Shown: in pieces, positions 43,195-52,513 of the stretch
Position numbering within the stretch: position 1 is the first letter of the stretch
Layout: every line of letters begins with the position of its first letter
Origin: Exobasidium rhododendri
Lineage: Eukaryota > Basidiomycota > Exobasidiomycetes > Exobasidiales > Exobasidiaceae
Assembly (NCBI GenBank): GCA_026210745.1
Contig: CP110631.1
Span: 2,480,001 to 2,544,000 of the forward strand
Length of the DNA stretch: 64,000 nt
Direction of reading: 5' to 3'
Made by a program: the position numbers and the translations under genes
Notes under the pieces: model-generated
What the model saw: only the letters and a program-made list of their open reading frames with translations
What the model was told of the DNA's origin: nothing
Databases searched by the model: none

Positions 43195-44304
43195 ATGTCA
43201 GCGTGTGCCATGCTGATGTACGCTCTTGCGTCACTGGCGGGCGCGATCGAAGCCTTGTTGTACCTCTTGATCTCACCCTTTCTCCCGATCATCCAACGCT
43301 TACTCTTGTCATTACTCTCGCTTGGTCCCATTCCACAGCACATCGGACTGATAATGGACGGAAACCGACGATTCGCCATGACCTTTCCATCTGGTCCACT
43401 GCCCGTCTCGCAAGGACACTTGTCCGGCTTCAATGCCTTGAAATCCGTGCTGGAAGCATGTTTACATCTCAGAGGACTCAATACAGTCACCGTGTATGCG
43501 TTTGCTATTGATAATTTCGCAAGGGATGAAAGTGAAGTTGCCTCCCTCATGCAACTAGCGAAGAGCAATCTCACTCAATTGGCCAGGCATGGTGAAGTCC
43601 TGGCTCGGCACTCGGTGAGGCTTAGAATGGTGGGAAGGAGGGAACTCCTGCCTGTAGATGTGAGGATAGCAGTGGAAAAGGCAGAGAGGTTGACACAGAG
43701 GAATACAGGGTGAGTGACTTCATGTCTGATCGAAGAGATTAGATCATCACACTGACAGCTTGCGCTATCCCATCCTCCATCTCTCTACAAAGAGCCACCC
43801 TAAACGTCTGCATTCCCTACTCTTCAAAGGACGAAATGGCATACTCTATAAACAGATGTGTCCATGAGAAGGGTACAATCACGCATGACGAGTACAGGAC
43901 TGGAGCTTCATCGGCAGTAGGGCCAGGAGATGAAACCGAATTCAAGTCCGACAATCGTTCGGGTTCCATTTCCGTGTCAGACATTGAGTCCAATATGATG
44001 CTGGCACACTCACCGCCTCTTGACATTCTTGTGCGGACCAGCGGTGTATGCAGACTGAGTGATTTCATGCTTTGGCAGGTGAGTACTCTCGAATAGGAAA
44101 GTACTTCACCTTCTCCCCCTCATACAATGTTCACCGCCCCCGCCTTCTCACCCCTTTCCTCCTTCTTCGCACCAGAGCACGAATTCGCAGCTACAATTCA
44201 CACAGCGTTACTGGCCTCTTTTCGGCTTGCGAGAATTGGTACCAATCATTCTGGACTATCAACGTATGAAGATTCGAGATTGGCTGGAGGAGCGAACAAG
44301 ATGA
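43195..44304 (+). CDS. RER2: cis-prenyltransferase (dehydrodolichyl diphosphate synthase)
   Basis: Adds isopentenyl units in cis to farnesyl diphosphate to make dolichol precursor at the ER membrane. Exons 43195..43709, 43793..44078 and 44176..44304 give 309 residues. An N-terminal hydrophobic stretch (about 8-44) could anchor the protein. Conserved region I is HIGLIMDGNRRFA, with catalytic Asp55. Further family blocks are VYAFAIDNFARDESEV, NVCIPYSSKDEM and RTSGVCRLSDFMLWQ. The last exon supplies STNSQLQFTQRYWPLFGL. The position after SGx, Glu in the human and bacterial enzymes, is Val here. A Ser/Asp-rich insert of about 30 residues lies between the last two blocks. Its stop codon is only 55 bp from that of the convergent PalC gene. 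RER2 versus SRT1 is not resolved. Confidence 0.9.
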
Positions 44305-44359
44305 AGAGAGATCACGTCCAACGCCCCTTGAAGTCATTGGACAGAGTGTCTTTTAGCTT

Positions 44360-46012
44360 TCAATAGTAGGCTCCTCTTCCGGCATAGTCTTGACCGGCTG
44401 CTTCTGCATCACCAGTGGAGGCTGTGCTACCATTGACGTCGCTTCCTACGCCATGAAGTGTTCGCAGATCGCTAGATACCGCCTCGACTGAGCCAGGACC
44501 AAAAGCGGGAAGAGGTGCCAAATAGACCTTGATTCCCATTGCTGAACGACCTGCAGGAATTTGCGATGTCAAGGAAGATGCGTTAGGGACAGGCTGGAAC
44601 GCAACGGAATCATTGAGTTGCTTGTAGGATGTACTGAACTGTCCTATCAATTGCAAAAGACTTTCTTTGTCCCTCGCAAACTCCTTTTTCTCCTCCTTTA
44701 CCTTCTCACTCTTGTGTAGAATGATGCGCTTTCCACTCGACGACCTTTCCATCTCATCTGTGGCAAGTCTAAAGAAGCTGAGTGCTTCCCCGTATTGTCC
44801 CCTTTCTCCCCGATCTACTCCAAGCCAGAAGAAGCCCCTGGCTCTACTACCTCTTGCCCCTTTGAAGAGATATTTCGCGAAATCATTTGAGATTTTCCCT
44901 GACGTCGTAGTTTCCTCCAGGGAATTGCCGTTGGAGGATGATCGATTGGACATCTTCTGCTTCAGCGCGGCCCCAAACCGCCCACCGGCGTGTCCGTCTT
45001 TCTTGTTTGCATCAGTAGCACTGGACGATGGCATCGACTCGCTTCGGACACCTGCTTTAGAGCTTGCGATCTGTGACAGAGAGAGAGCCGATTCGTAGAG
45101 CGCACTAACGTTGAAGTACAGTTTCGATAGGAGACTTGGAGAGGGGTGGTTCGTCGAAAGTGGTGGATATGAGGTGTGGTGCGCCGTCAAATAGCAGAGA
45201 CAAGGCGAGAGAAGCTTTCGAATGGCGAGAAGTTCTGCTTCGGCATGCGCAAGTCTGTTGTCATTTGCCAGTGTCAGTTGGTCGTGAAGGATCGCAAAGA
45301 CATTTCCACAGCGACGGATTCTCGAGTTAAAAACTCACTTGGATAGTGCAAAAGCGAGCTCTCCTGTTGTTTCGACACTTCGCCCGATCTCGCTCAATTT
45401 GCTTGTCCCTTCAGAGTTTTCCCACTCTGGGATGATTTGTCTGCCTACATGTTCAAAGATCCCAGCTGCTCGACACTGCAAATCAGCAGCGAATTTCAGA
45501 CGATCTTCCTTTTGCTTTCTTGCTTCGTTGGATAAAGTTGCAGCTTCACCTTCTTCATATCTGCCCAGACTGTCTACTAATGAAGCTGCGAAGTTGCAAA
45601 GCGACTTTCCTTGCAATATCAGCACGGAAAGCAGCTCATACTGTATGCCAGGTAGCGTCACCTTTGACGAAGAAGAAAGAGGAGAGGCAGCGGAGAGCGT
45701 CGTCGTCCATGAGAAACGCAGCTCCCCTTTTAATAGCAAGTCATCAGTCTTAATGCTATTATATACACTGTACAAGAAAGGCAGATAGTCGTCTACATTC
45801 TGTACCAGCTTGATCCATTCCTTTTGAGAAAGCAAGCAAATTACGTCTTTCGAACCTCCCACAACCTTTTTTTGTTCAGTGATCAATTTGAGCGTCTGTT
45901 GCAATTTCGATCGTTTCTCAGTCGTCTGAGATACCTCGGTGCCAAGATTGGAGGTGTGAAGGTAGTCCGCATAAGAGATCGCTCGGGTCGTGGGCACATC
46001 GTGGACGAACAT
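44360..46012 (-). CDS. palC: PalC-like BRO1-domain pH-response protein
   Basis: Probable component of the ambient alkaline pH-signalling (Pal/Rim) pathway that acts with ESCRT-III at the plasma membrane. Exons 46012..45339 and 45254..44360 give 522 residues. The N-terminus FVHDVPTTRAISYADYL resembles the PalC start (PTT, SF/Y, YL). The body is alpha-helical, as in BRO1 domains, with a TPR-like helix pair near GFFWLGVDRGERGQYGEAL. The splice joins ALSK to LAHAEAELLAIRKLLS. The alternative assignment is another BRO1-domain protein such as Rim20 or Bro1, but those are longer and carry a C-terminal coiled coil and Pro-rich tail that are absent here. It shares a 1.08-kb divergent region with the cyclin gene. 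Confidence 0.75.
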
Positions 46013-46246
46013 AGATTGTGATAGAGGATGTGTCGAGCGGCCAATGCCGTAAAGAGCAAAGGCGTGCTTAATTTGTGTGTGTGGGCTGAACCACGCTAAA
46101 GCTCATCAGCAAAAGGGGGGGAGCCGGTCCTTTTCTCGGCCGAGTTTTCCCCTGGGATTTCAGATTCGCCACGCGAGTGCTCAGCCATCCTGCGCAGAGA
46201 GGCACTTCATCAGTGTTGACCGGCAGTTTTAGGACCGTTCTCATAC

Positions 46247-46391
46247 TGACTCGACAATGACACCCTGACTCGAGCTTCTCCGTTGACCTTTTTACCTCTC
46301 GCCACAGGACGGTCTCAGCGTAGCACTTACCACTGTTCGTTTTACGTTTCTCCTAGTCACTCCTCTCACAACGCCTACGGAATCTGACTCT
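46247..46391. promoter_or_regulatory. Cluster of three TGACTC boxes
   Basis: TGACTCG at 46247-46253, TGACTCG at 46266-46272 and TGACTCT at 46385-46391 each match six of the seven bases of the Gcn4/bZIP core TGACTCA. They lie about 700-845 bp before the cyclin start. Confidence 0.4.
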
Positions 46392-46550
46392 TCCCTTTTC
46401 ACAACCGTGGACAAGGAAGCGACATATTCTGCACTTTGCCACTCCAATACAAGGAGGAGCAAGCACCTTTTCTTGTGGCTCGATAGACCTGTCTCTTTCG
46501 TTCTTTCCCCCAGAACCTTCGATCTAGCCACCGCTCAATCACCTACAAAC

Positions 46551-46589
46551 ATGGATTTCGTCAACATCATCGCCCGAGGGGGCCACTAA
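46551..46589 (+). other. 12-codon small open frame before the cyclin gene
   Basis: An ATG in good context (CAAACATGG) opens a 12-residue frame, MDFVNIIARGGH, ending in TAA. It lies 500 bp before the cyclin ATG. It could be an upstream ORF in a long leader. It is upstream of both TATA-like elements, so it may instead belong to a separate short transcript or be chance. Confidence 0.3.
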
Positions 46590-46665
46590 AGAGGTTCTTC
46601 ATTGAACTTCAGAGAAAAAGAGGATCCTGGTTGACAGATCAGACTGCGCATACACACTCCAGGAA

Positions 46666-46673
46666 TATAAAAG
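46666..46673 (+). promoter_or_regulatory. TATA box candidate (distal)
   Basis: TATAAAAG, 420 bp before the cyclin ATG. It could drive a long-leader transcript. Confidence 0.35.
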
Positions 46674-47020
46674 ATAGTACAAGATTAGAATTGCCACCCA
46701 CCACTACTTCTCTTATACTCCGATTCTTGCTGTTGCCACTCATCACCATACCACCTACAACACACTTTTCTCTCTGACATCGGACTAACAACACTTTTGG
46801 TAACAGATTACCGGCCACCGGACCCACACAAACAGCGATTGATAACAAAAACACGACCGCCGCTTCACCGTTGCAGCTCGTACGTTCGATCTTTTGCGCA
46901 CCTTCCCAAACGCTTTTGTGAGGAAGCTACTTCGATCTCCTAGAACAATCGCCGCTACACATCTGTACAACCCTTAACACGCATCTCATTCGCTATCGCT
47001 GCCTCCTTTCTTTTTCATTG

Positions 47021-47027
47021 TATAAAT
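47021..47027 (+). promoter_or_regulatory. TATA box candidate (proximal)
   Basis: TATAAAT, 65-71 bp before the cyclin ATG, a plausible distance for a fungal core promoter with a short leader. Confidence 0.45.
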
Positions 47028-47091
47028 CCCTTCTGTCGACGTTTTAATATCCTCGCGCCACTTCGCCAATTCGCCCTACTCCCATATCGCC

Positions 47092-48671
47092 ATGATCGAC
47101 TCACATCATCTCACGGCTCCACTGCTCTACTCTAACAAGCGGTCTCGATCCGATTCCTCTTCATCTTCCTCTTCCTCTTCGGCTGCCAGTTCGATTGGTG
47201 TCAGCAGCTCCTCGCAATCTACATCGGCTGACAGCCTTAGCAGTTGCTCCTCACCCGCTGTGAGCAACGACGCTTCGCCCTGTTCTGTCGGACAAGAAGA
47301 CGAAAGACCTTGCAAAACCCTCAGGACAGGGAGGTCAAGCTCAGCGGAAGTCTCTTTGGAAGGATTGAAATCTCAGTGCACTCTGAACAATGCTGGCTAC
47401 CTCAGTCGCCAACCGTCGCCCGAGTCTGACAAGATCACTTCGACTGTAAAGAACATCTTTGTTGATTGCCTCGTCGGTGAGTATTGTAAGATTTGATGGG
47501 TATTGGCCTACGTTGGATTCTCACTTCCTCTGTCTGCTGTACCCCTTTGCGAGTAGACGCGGCCGTGCACGTCCTAGATATCATCTGGCAAGCACCGCTG
47601 CCACAGTCCATTGCTTTTGTCTGCGACGATACATCTGACGGTGCCACGCCAAAGAAGGAGGCTACTTCTCTTCGATCTTGCAAGTGCCCTGCTGGTCAAC
47701 CAGTCACAGCTGGTATACCACTAGATCTCTTCGTTCGCGAGACACTTCGTCGAAGTCGAACAAGTTGCTCTACTTTGCAAGCCGCTCTGCTATTCTGTAA
47801 GCGAGCGGGCGGTGAAGTGATTCGCCAAAGAGCGTGCAAGGAGGGATTCGCCCTGAGTGCGAAAGATCTGGAACGACTTCCAGGATCGACACAAACTTAT
47901 GCCTCCCTGACAACAACCTCTTCCGACTCGCCCAACGATTACATTCTTTGTTCCCGACGCATATTTCTCGCTAGCGTCATGGTATCGTCTAAATTCCTGC
48001 AAGATCGTACATTCAGCAATCGAGCTTGGAGTAAGATTTCTGGCCTCAACGTTCGAGAGCTATGTGTGGTGGAGAGACGACTATTGATGGCGCTTGAATT
48101 TGACTTGAATGTTTGCGAAAAGGATTGGGCTACTTGGACGCTTTTTCTCAAAGGAGAGTGGAAGGCCAGGCAATTAGTCACACAACAACGCAAATCTGTA
48201 GATCAGAACGGTGCTTCGCCATGCTCTTTGGCAGCGATCACTACCGGACGATCTTCGTTGGAAAGGACTTACAGCTTGCAACGAGAAGAGGTCTTTGACA
48301 CAGATCTCGCTTTACCGACTGGCGACGAAAAGATGTTCTTCAAGAAGGGAGAGAAGTCTGCCGAGCAAACCTACTCGCCAATTTGCATCTCTACTCCTGT
48401 CTTGCCTACTTCAAGTACTCACCACAAGGACGACGCTTCCTCTACTATCCTGAGTACCTTTGGCACCGGCGAGTCGACGCCTACAGCATCGAAGATTACC
48501 CGTAGCTCCTTACCGGAGAACCGTAAAATCGAGCCAAGCCTTCTTTCGACTGCGCTTCATAATCACATGCTCAGTGTGGATGGCAGCACGCAATTAGCCT
48601 CGAGTGATCTGCCTTTGCCATACCCCTTTCTTCGGAAGGGTCTTGCGAATCGATCCATATCTTCCTTTTAG
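47092..48671 (+). CDS. Pho85-type (PCL) cyclin
   Basis: Regulatory partner of a Pho85/Cdk5-like kinase. Exons 47092..47476 and 47557..48671 give 499 residues. A Ser-rich N-terminus (a run of nine Ser near residue 22) precedes the cyclin box. The splice joins IFVDCLV to DAAVHVLDIIWQ. The cyclin domain shows FVRETLRRSRTSCSTLQAA, then CSRRIFLASVMVSSKFLQD and FSNRAWSKISGL, ending RRLLMALEFDLNV, the pattern of the Pcl1/Pcl2/Pcl5 group. The C-terminal 160 residues are Ser/Thr-rich and probably disordered. Resemblance to Pcl5 is attractive because of the TGACTC boxes upstream, but the subgroup cannot be fixed without alignment, so no symbol is given. Divergent from PalC; the SF1 helicase follows on the same strand. 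Confidence 0.85.
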
Positions 48672-49189
48672 GGGTGCAATATCCCCCTTTGTATCACCTC
48701 CCTCTCTCTGACTTTGTTTGTAACTATCTTTCTCTTCCTGCTAATTCATATCTTTCACGCTTGTCACTTGCAATGATGTTTCACCCTCCCCCCCCCTCCG
48801 TATTGACACAGTGCAGGTGGATCGAGTAGGGAGCGGTACAGCAACTCGACGCGAACATGCACAAGAAAGAGAGTTGGAGTCTTGACTTCTTGCCCTCTAT
48901 CCGTTGCTGCTTCAATGTACTGAGTTACCCTCTTCGTAGCTACGAGTGACGGCTCCTCCGTAAAGTATCAGGTGGAAGGAGCTCGGTCGCCCTTCGGAAT
49001 GAGAGTCACTCAAGGTACTCCTTCGGCTCCTTCGAGAGAGGAAGTAAACTGCTGCTGCTGCTGCGACGGATGTAAAAGGATTTGCGAGGCAGATGCAGTT
49101 CCCAAGCTTTGGCCCCGGTTATAAGTTTCCTTGCTAGACGATCATCATCATCACCACCATCTTACATCCATCTCCATCACTCGTCAGGC
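48672..49189. other. Cyclin 3' end and helicase 5' region
   Basis: This 518-bp spacer lies between same-strand genes. It contains a C9 run at 48788-48796 and a short CTG repeat near 49053. From 49082 the frame is open into the helicase but has no ATG before 49190. No RNA gene is seen. Confidence 0.55.
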
Positions 49190-52081
49190 ATGGTCTCTTC
49201 ATTGACAAAGCAATCTCTGATCTACCAAGTGCAAGTAGCAAACCTATGTCACAACGAATCTGTCAAGCTGCCGACATTCTGCATCGAGGACCTTCTCTGG
49301 CTTTTACAACCAACATTGGACGGTGAAGTGGCCGGCGATGGTCCAATAAGTATTGGAGTATCGCTGTCCATTCAGGGTGATGCTGTTCCCGATGTCTTGG
49401 CTCTTTCGCACAGGAACAGATTAGTGCTGTTGCAAATGTCAAACGTCGAGGAGGGAGAATTAAGCGACCATCACCGTCATCATCCGGGACTTAATTTACT
49501 CGGTGATTTGTTGCTTTGCACGAGCAGTGATGCAGCAGAGTCCTTCACCTCGTTCCATCATACTCGTCTCGAAGGCAAGCAGATACAGTTGGCGTCTCCG
49601 AATGCTTCAGAGGTCGCTTACCTGCTCTATCACGCCCTTGAAGTACATTCTTGCTTTCTCGACCTCGATCTACTTGCTCCATCGATGGGATCGGCGAGAC
49701 ATCCACCGTTCCAGCCGAATCAGCTCATTCGGATGGCTCTCGGTGCGGATGCTCTGCCAATATTGAATCTCGAGGCACATCACTTTCAAGTGAGAAAGGC
49801 CAACGTACTCCTCGACAATACATTCGTCAGCAGTCTACTGGGCTGCATTCGAATAGCGATTGGAGCGTACGAGGTAGCTTGTCTCTTTACACGCTCTTGC
49901 CAGCAGGCACACGGACACAAGAAGCTGGAAGATGGCAAGCTCGATACACGATTGATTCCTTCGAACCTCATTATGTACATGGCGAGATTCGAAAAGGTCG
50001 AGCACGCCTTGAAGCTCAGGAAGCCAAAGGTATCTCAAGCTCGACTGAGAATGAAGGAGGATGCAAAGGATGGTGGCATCCATTTCAGCGTGTCCAAAAA
50101 GGGGAATAGCGTGGATGTCTTCAACGAGCAGTTCAAGTCAAAATTGGCGGTTAGTACGCAGCAACTCCTGAGTATCTCCCTCACCGACAAGAACGGCCAC
50201 AGTCAAACGTACTCTGCAAAGACGATCGCCTCCTCCGGTAAGACGAGCACGTTGAACTTTGTCGGGAAGGACGAGGGTATCGCACTTGATAAGCTACGGG
50301 CGGGTGCCACGGCAACAATGAAGGGAGCATTCCAATCTACAAGGGTGGACAGCGTCGAAGTCCGTGGTCGAGAAGACTATACGGCCTCTGAAGTGGAGGG
50401 AATGCGATGGCGGAGGCAGATAATGTGTCAACAGGAGACGGAGGAAGGCGAAGCAGGCGGTGAGGGCAACTACGATCGCTCGCAATTACTGAGACCGTTC
50501 TTGCTTGGTGAGAAGCCTCGCTGCATAGAGGGTGTGGTGGACAAGAAGACGATCAAGCTGATGAAGAGACCGAAAGCACACGATTACGTTGTCATCAAGA
50601 AAAGAGAAGCCAGAGGAACCTTGAATGCCTCTCAAAGCAGAGCAGCTCAAGCGATCTTGTCGCCATTGCTTAGCGGCCAGGTCACCGTGGATGACAGAAC
50701 GAGAGGCGATCGTGTCAAGGCAAAGGAGGAGAACAGATGGCAGCAGGAGGACAGATTGATCATCGTCCACGGACCGCCTGGAACCGGCAAGACGAGTCTC
50801 ATCACCGCATGCTGTGAGCAGTGGGAATACAGTTGTGCCAAAGTCGAAGGCGGTGGAGAGGAACTGGCAAGAGATTCCATCTATGCGTGTTGCCAGTCAA
50901 ACGTGGCTGTCAAGAACATTGCAGAGTCCTTTTCCAAAGCTAGTGTCAACTTCAAGATCATCGTCAGCCCCAACTTCTACGTGGAATGGCACGAAGACCT
51001 GTATGCTGACATTCAATCTCGACTTATCCGGACCGATCAGCTTCCCGTCGTTCCTGGTAAGCTGCAGCAGCTGTTGAAAGACTGCGATGTAATCCTCTGC
51101 ACTCTCGCCTTTCTCTCTTCACCGAAGGTTACGCGGGGTGACTGTCCGCTCTTCCGACTACGGCCCATGAGACTGTTGTTCGTCGACGAAGCTTCTCAGA
51201 TTCACCTTCGTGCGTATCCACACTTGTTGCATCGATTCGGCAAAGAGGTTGCCCGAGTCGTCTTTCTGGGTGATGATCGTCAATTGCCGCCGTTCCAAGG
51301 GGATGAGGTAGTCGATGCCGGTTTGAGCGTCTTTGAGTTGCCACACTTACGTACGAAGGCCTTCCTTCTCGACACTTGCTACCGTCTCGCAAAGCCAGTG
51401 GCCGAATTCATCTCTGAGAACGTCTACGACGGTCTGTTACATGTGGGAAGCAAGAACTATGATCCAGGAAGCTTGTTAGACTGTGTGAGCTTCATCGACG
51501 TGACCGACTGGCAAGAGGAGAAGCAAGGATCAAGTCGAATGAACCGTGGAGAGACGCAGATGGTGGTGAAGCTGATGGAGCAGTACAAGAAGCGGGGCGG
51601 AAGCTTGTCTCGGATTAAAGTTCTCACTACTTACAATGCACAACGAGATGCTCTCGAAGAAGCGCTGAAGAGAGTGGACTTGAGTGGCGCAAGTGACACC
51701 GTCTTTTCCGTCGACTCGTTCCAGGGACGAGAGAGTGACTTTATCATACTGAGCCTCGTCAAAGATGGGAAGCCTACGATCCGAGAGAGCAGGAACAAAA
51801 ACAAGAGTAGAGAAGTAGCAGCCTTGGTGCAGTACCTCCAGCCAGGACTTGGCTTCCTCAGCAACGATCGTCGCATCAACGTAGCTTTGACAAGAGCAAA
51901 GCAGGGCATCATCGTTGTAAGCAATCGGAAGTTCATACTGGAAACAGCGGCAGAAACACTGGTGGGAAGACTACAGGTAGACCTGCAGTGGGAGAGTCAA
52001 GATGGCGAAGAACACTGGTACAGTGTAGCAGATGTCTTGAATAATAGACTCCCGCGAGCCTTGTTTGGTGTCTTGCAGTAG
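49190..52081 (+). CDS. Upf1-like superfamily 1 helicase with uncharacterised N-terminus
   Basis: ATP-dependent 5'-3' nucleic-acid helicase of the Upf1-like SF1B group. The first in-frame ATG gives 963 residues in one exon. The C-terminal half has all core motifs: LNASQSRAAQ (Q motif) near 482, Walker A GPPGTGKTS near 528, VDEAS near 665, FLGDDRQLPPF near 692, TCYRL, DSFQGRESDFI near 843, and NVALTRAKQG near 898. The first 300 or so residues lack the Upf1 Cys/His domain and any zinc finger. Their alternating hydrophobic strands and helices (for example VLALSHRNRLVLLQMSN, then LLYHALEVHSCFLDLDLLAP) vaguely recall a 3'-5' exonuclease-like fold, without visible DEDD catalytic acids. The middle (about 370-440) may form the SF1B stalk or barrel. 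It is not Upf1, Sen1 or Dna2 as I know them. RNA or DNA target unknown. Confidence 0.88.
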   Translation: MVSSLTKQSLIYQVQVANLCHNESVKLPTFCIEDLLWLLQPTLDGEVAGDGPISIGVSLSIQGDAVPDVLALSHRNRLVLLQMSNVEEGELSDHHRHHPGLNLLGDLLLCTSSDAAESFTSFHHTRLEGKQIQLASPNASEVAYLLYHALEVHSCFLDLDLLAPSMGSARHPPFQPNQLIRMALGADALPILNLEAHHFQVRKANVLLDNTFVSSLLGCIRIAIGAYEVACLFTRSCQQAHGHKKLEDGKLDTRLIPSNLIMYMARFEKVEHALKLRKPKVSQARLRMKEDAKDGGIHFSVSKKGNSVDVFNEQFKSKLAVSTQQLLSISLTDKNGHSQTYSAKTIASSGKTSTLNFVGKDEGIALDKLRAGATATMKGAFQSTRVDSVEVRGREDYTASEVEGMRWRRQIMCQQETEEGEAGGEGNYDRSQLLRPFLLGEKPRCIEGVVDKKTIKLMKRPKAHDYVVIKKREARGTLNASQSRAAQAILSPLLSGQVTVDDRTRGDRVKAKEENRWQQEDRLIIVHGPPGTGKTSLITACCEQWEYSCAKVEGGGEELARDSIYACCQSNVAVKNIAESFSKASVNFKIIVSPNFYVEWHEDLYADIQSRLIRTDQLPVVPGKLQQLLKDCDVILCTLAFLSSPKVTRGDCPLFRLRPMRLLFVDEASQIHLRAYPHLLHRFGKEVARVVFLGDDRQLPPFQGDEVVDAGLSVFELPHLRTKAFLLDTCYRLAKPVAEFISENVYDGLLHVGSKNYDPGSLLDCVSFIDVTDWQEEKQGSSRMNRGETQMVVKLMEQYKKRGGSLSRIKVLTTYNAQRDALEEALKRVDLSGASDTVFSVDSFQGRESDFIILSLVKDGKPTIRESRNKNKSREVAALVQYLQPGLGFLSNDRRINVALTRAKQGIIVVSNRKFILETAAETLVGRLQVDLQWESQDGEEHWYSVADVLNNRLPRALFGVLQ

Positions 52082-52513
52082 CGAGCGAGACTCGACGTTG
52101 ATCTTTCGGGTCCTCCAAAGGGTGGGAAAGAGAGGAGGGGGGTAGCGAGGGGAAAGGAGGAGTAGAGCAAGGATCGGGTCATAGGACTAGTGTCTATAAT
52201 TATACCGACCTCGCCCTTGTCACCTTGTATGTATTCATTTATTGTACAGCAATATTTCAATCGTGCGTGTTCGTGGACTAACTGTGCTGGATGTGTGAGA
52301 GGTCCGCTGTGATGTCGACATTACTCGCCCTCTTCAGCACACGGGCAGTGCTTCCCCTTCCAGGTGAGATGTTGGAGGAGGGGTAAGGGCCGTAGAAGGG
52401 CGTCTCCCATGCGCGTCCCACCAATTTCTGCCTTTTTTAGAAGCGTGTTTTAAAAGGTTGTTCCTTGATCAGCGCTCATCCACTCCTCTCTGCACTGAAT
52501 AAGTCTCGCTTCT
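52082..52513. other. Helicase 3' end and TLS1 promoter
   Basis: This 432-bp spacer lies between same-strand genes. Nothing beyond short low-complexity G-rich and T-rich patches is seen. Confidence 0.55.

Larger units (their letters stand above)
46013..47091. promoter_or_regulatory. PalC/cyclin divergent regulatory region
   Basis: This 1079-bp region lies between divergent start codons. It contains three TGACTC boxes (46247-46391), a 12-codon open frame at 46551-46589 in strong initiation context, a TATAAAAG at 46666-46673 and a TATAAAT at 47021-47027. The last 200 bp before the cyclin ATG are pyrimidine-rich. The density of motifs suggests a regulated promoter for the cyclin, possibly with more than one start site. 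Confidence 0.5.

Noticed and set aside
49082-49189. N-terminal extension of the SF1 helicase from 49082
   Set aside because: It begins at TTG and contains no ATG. The first ATG in frame is at 49190.
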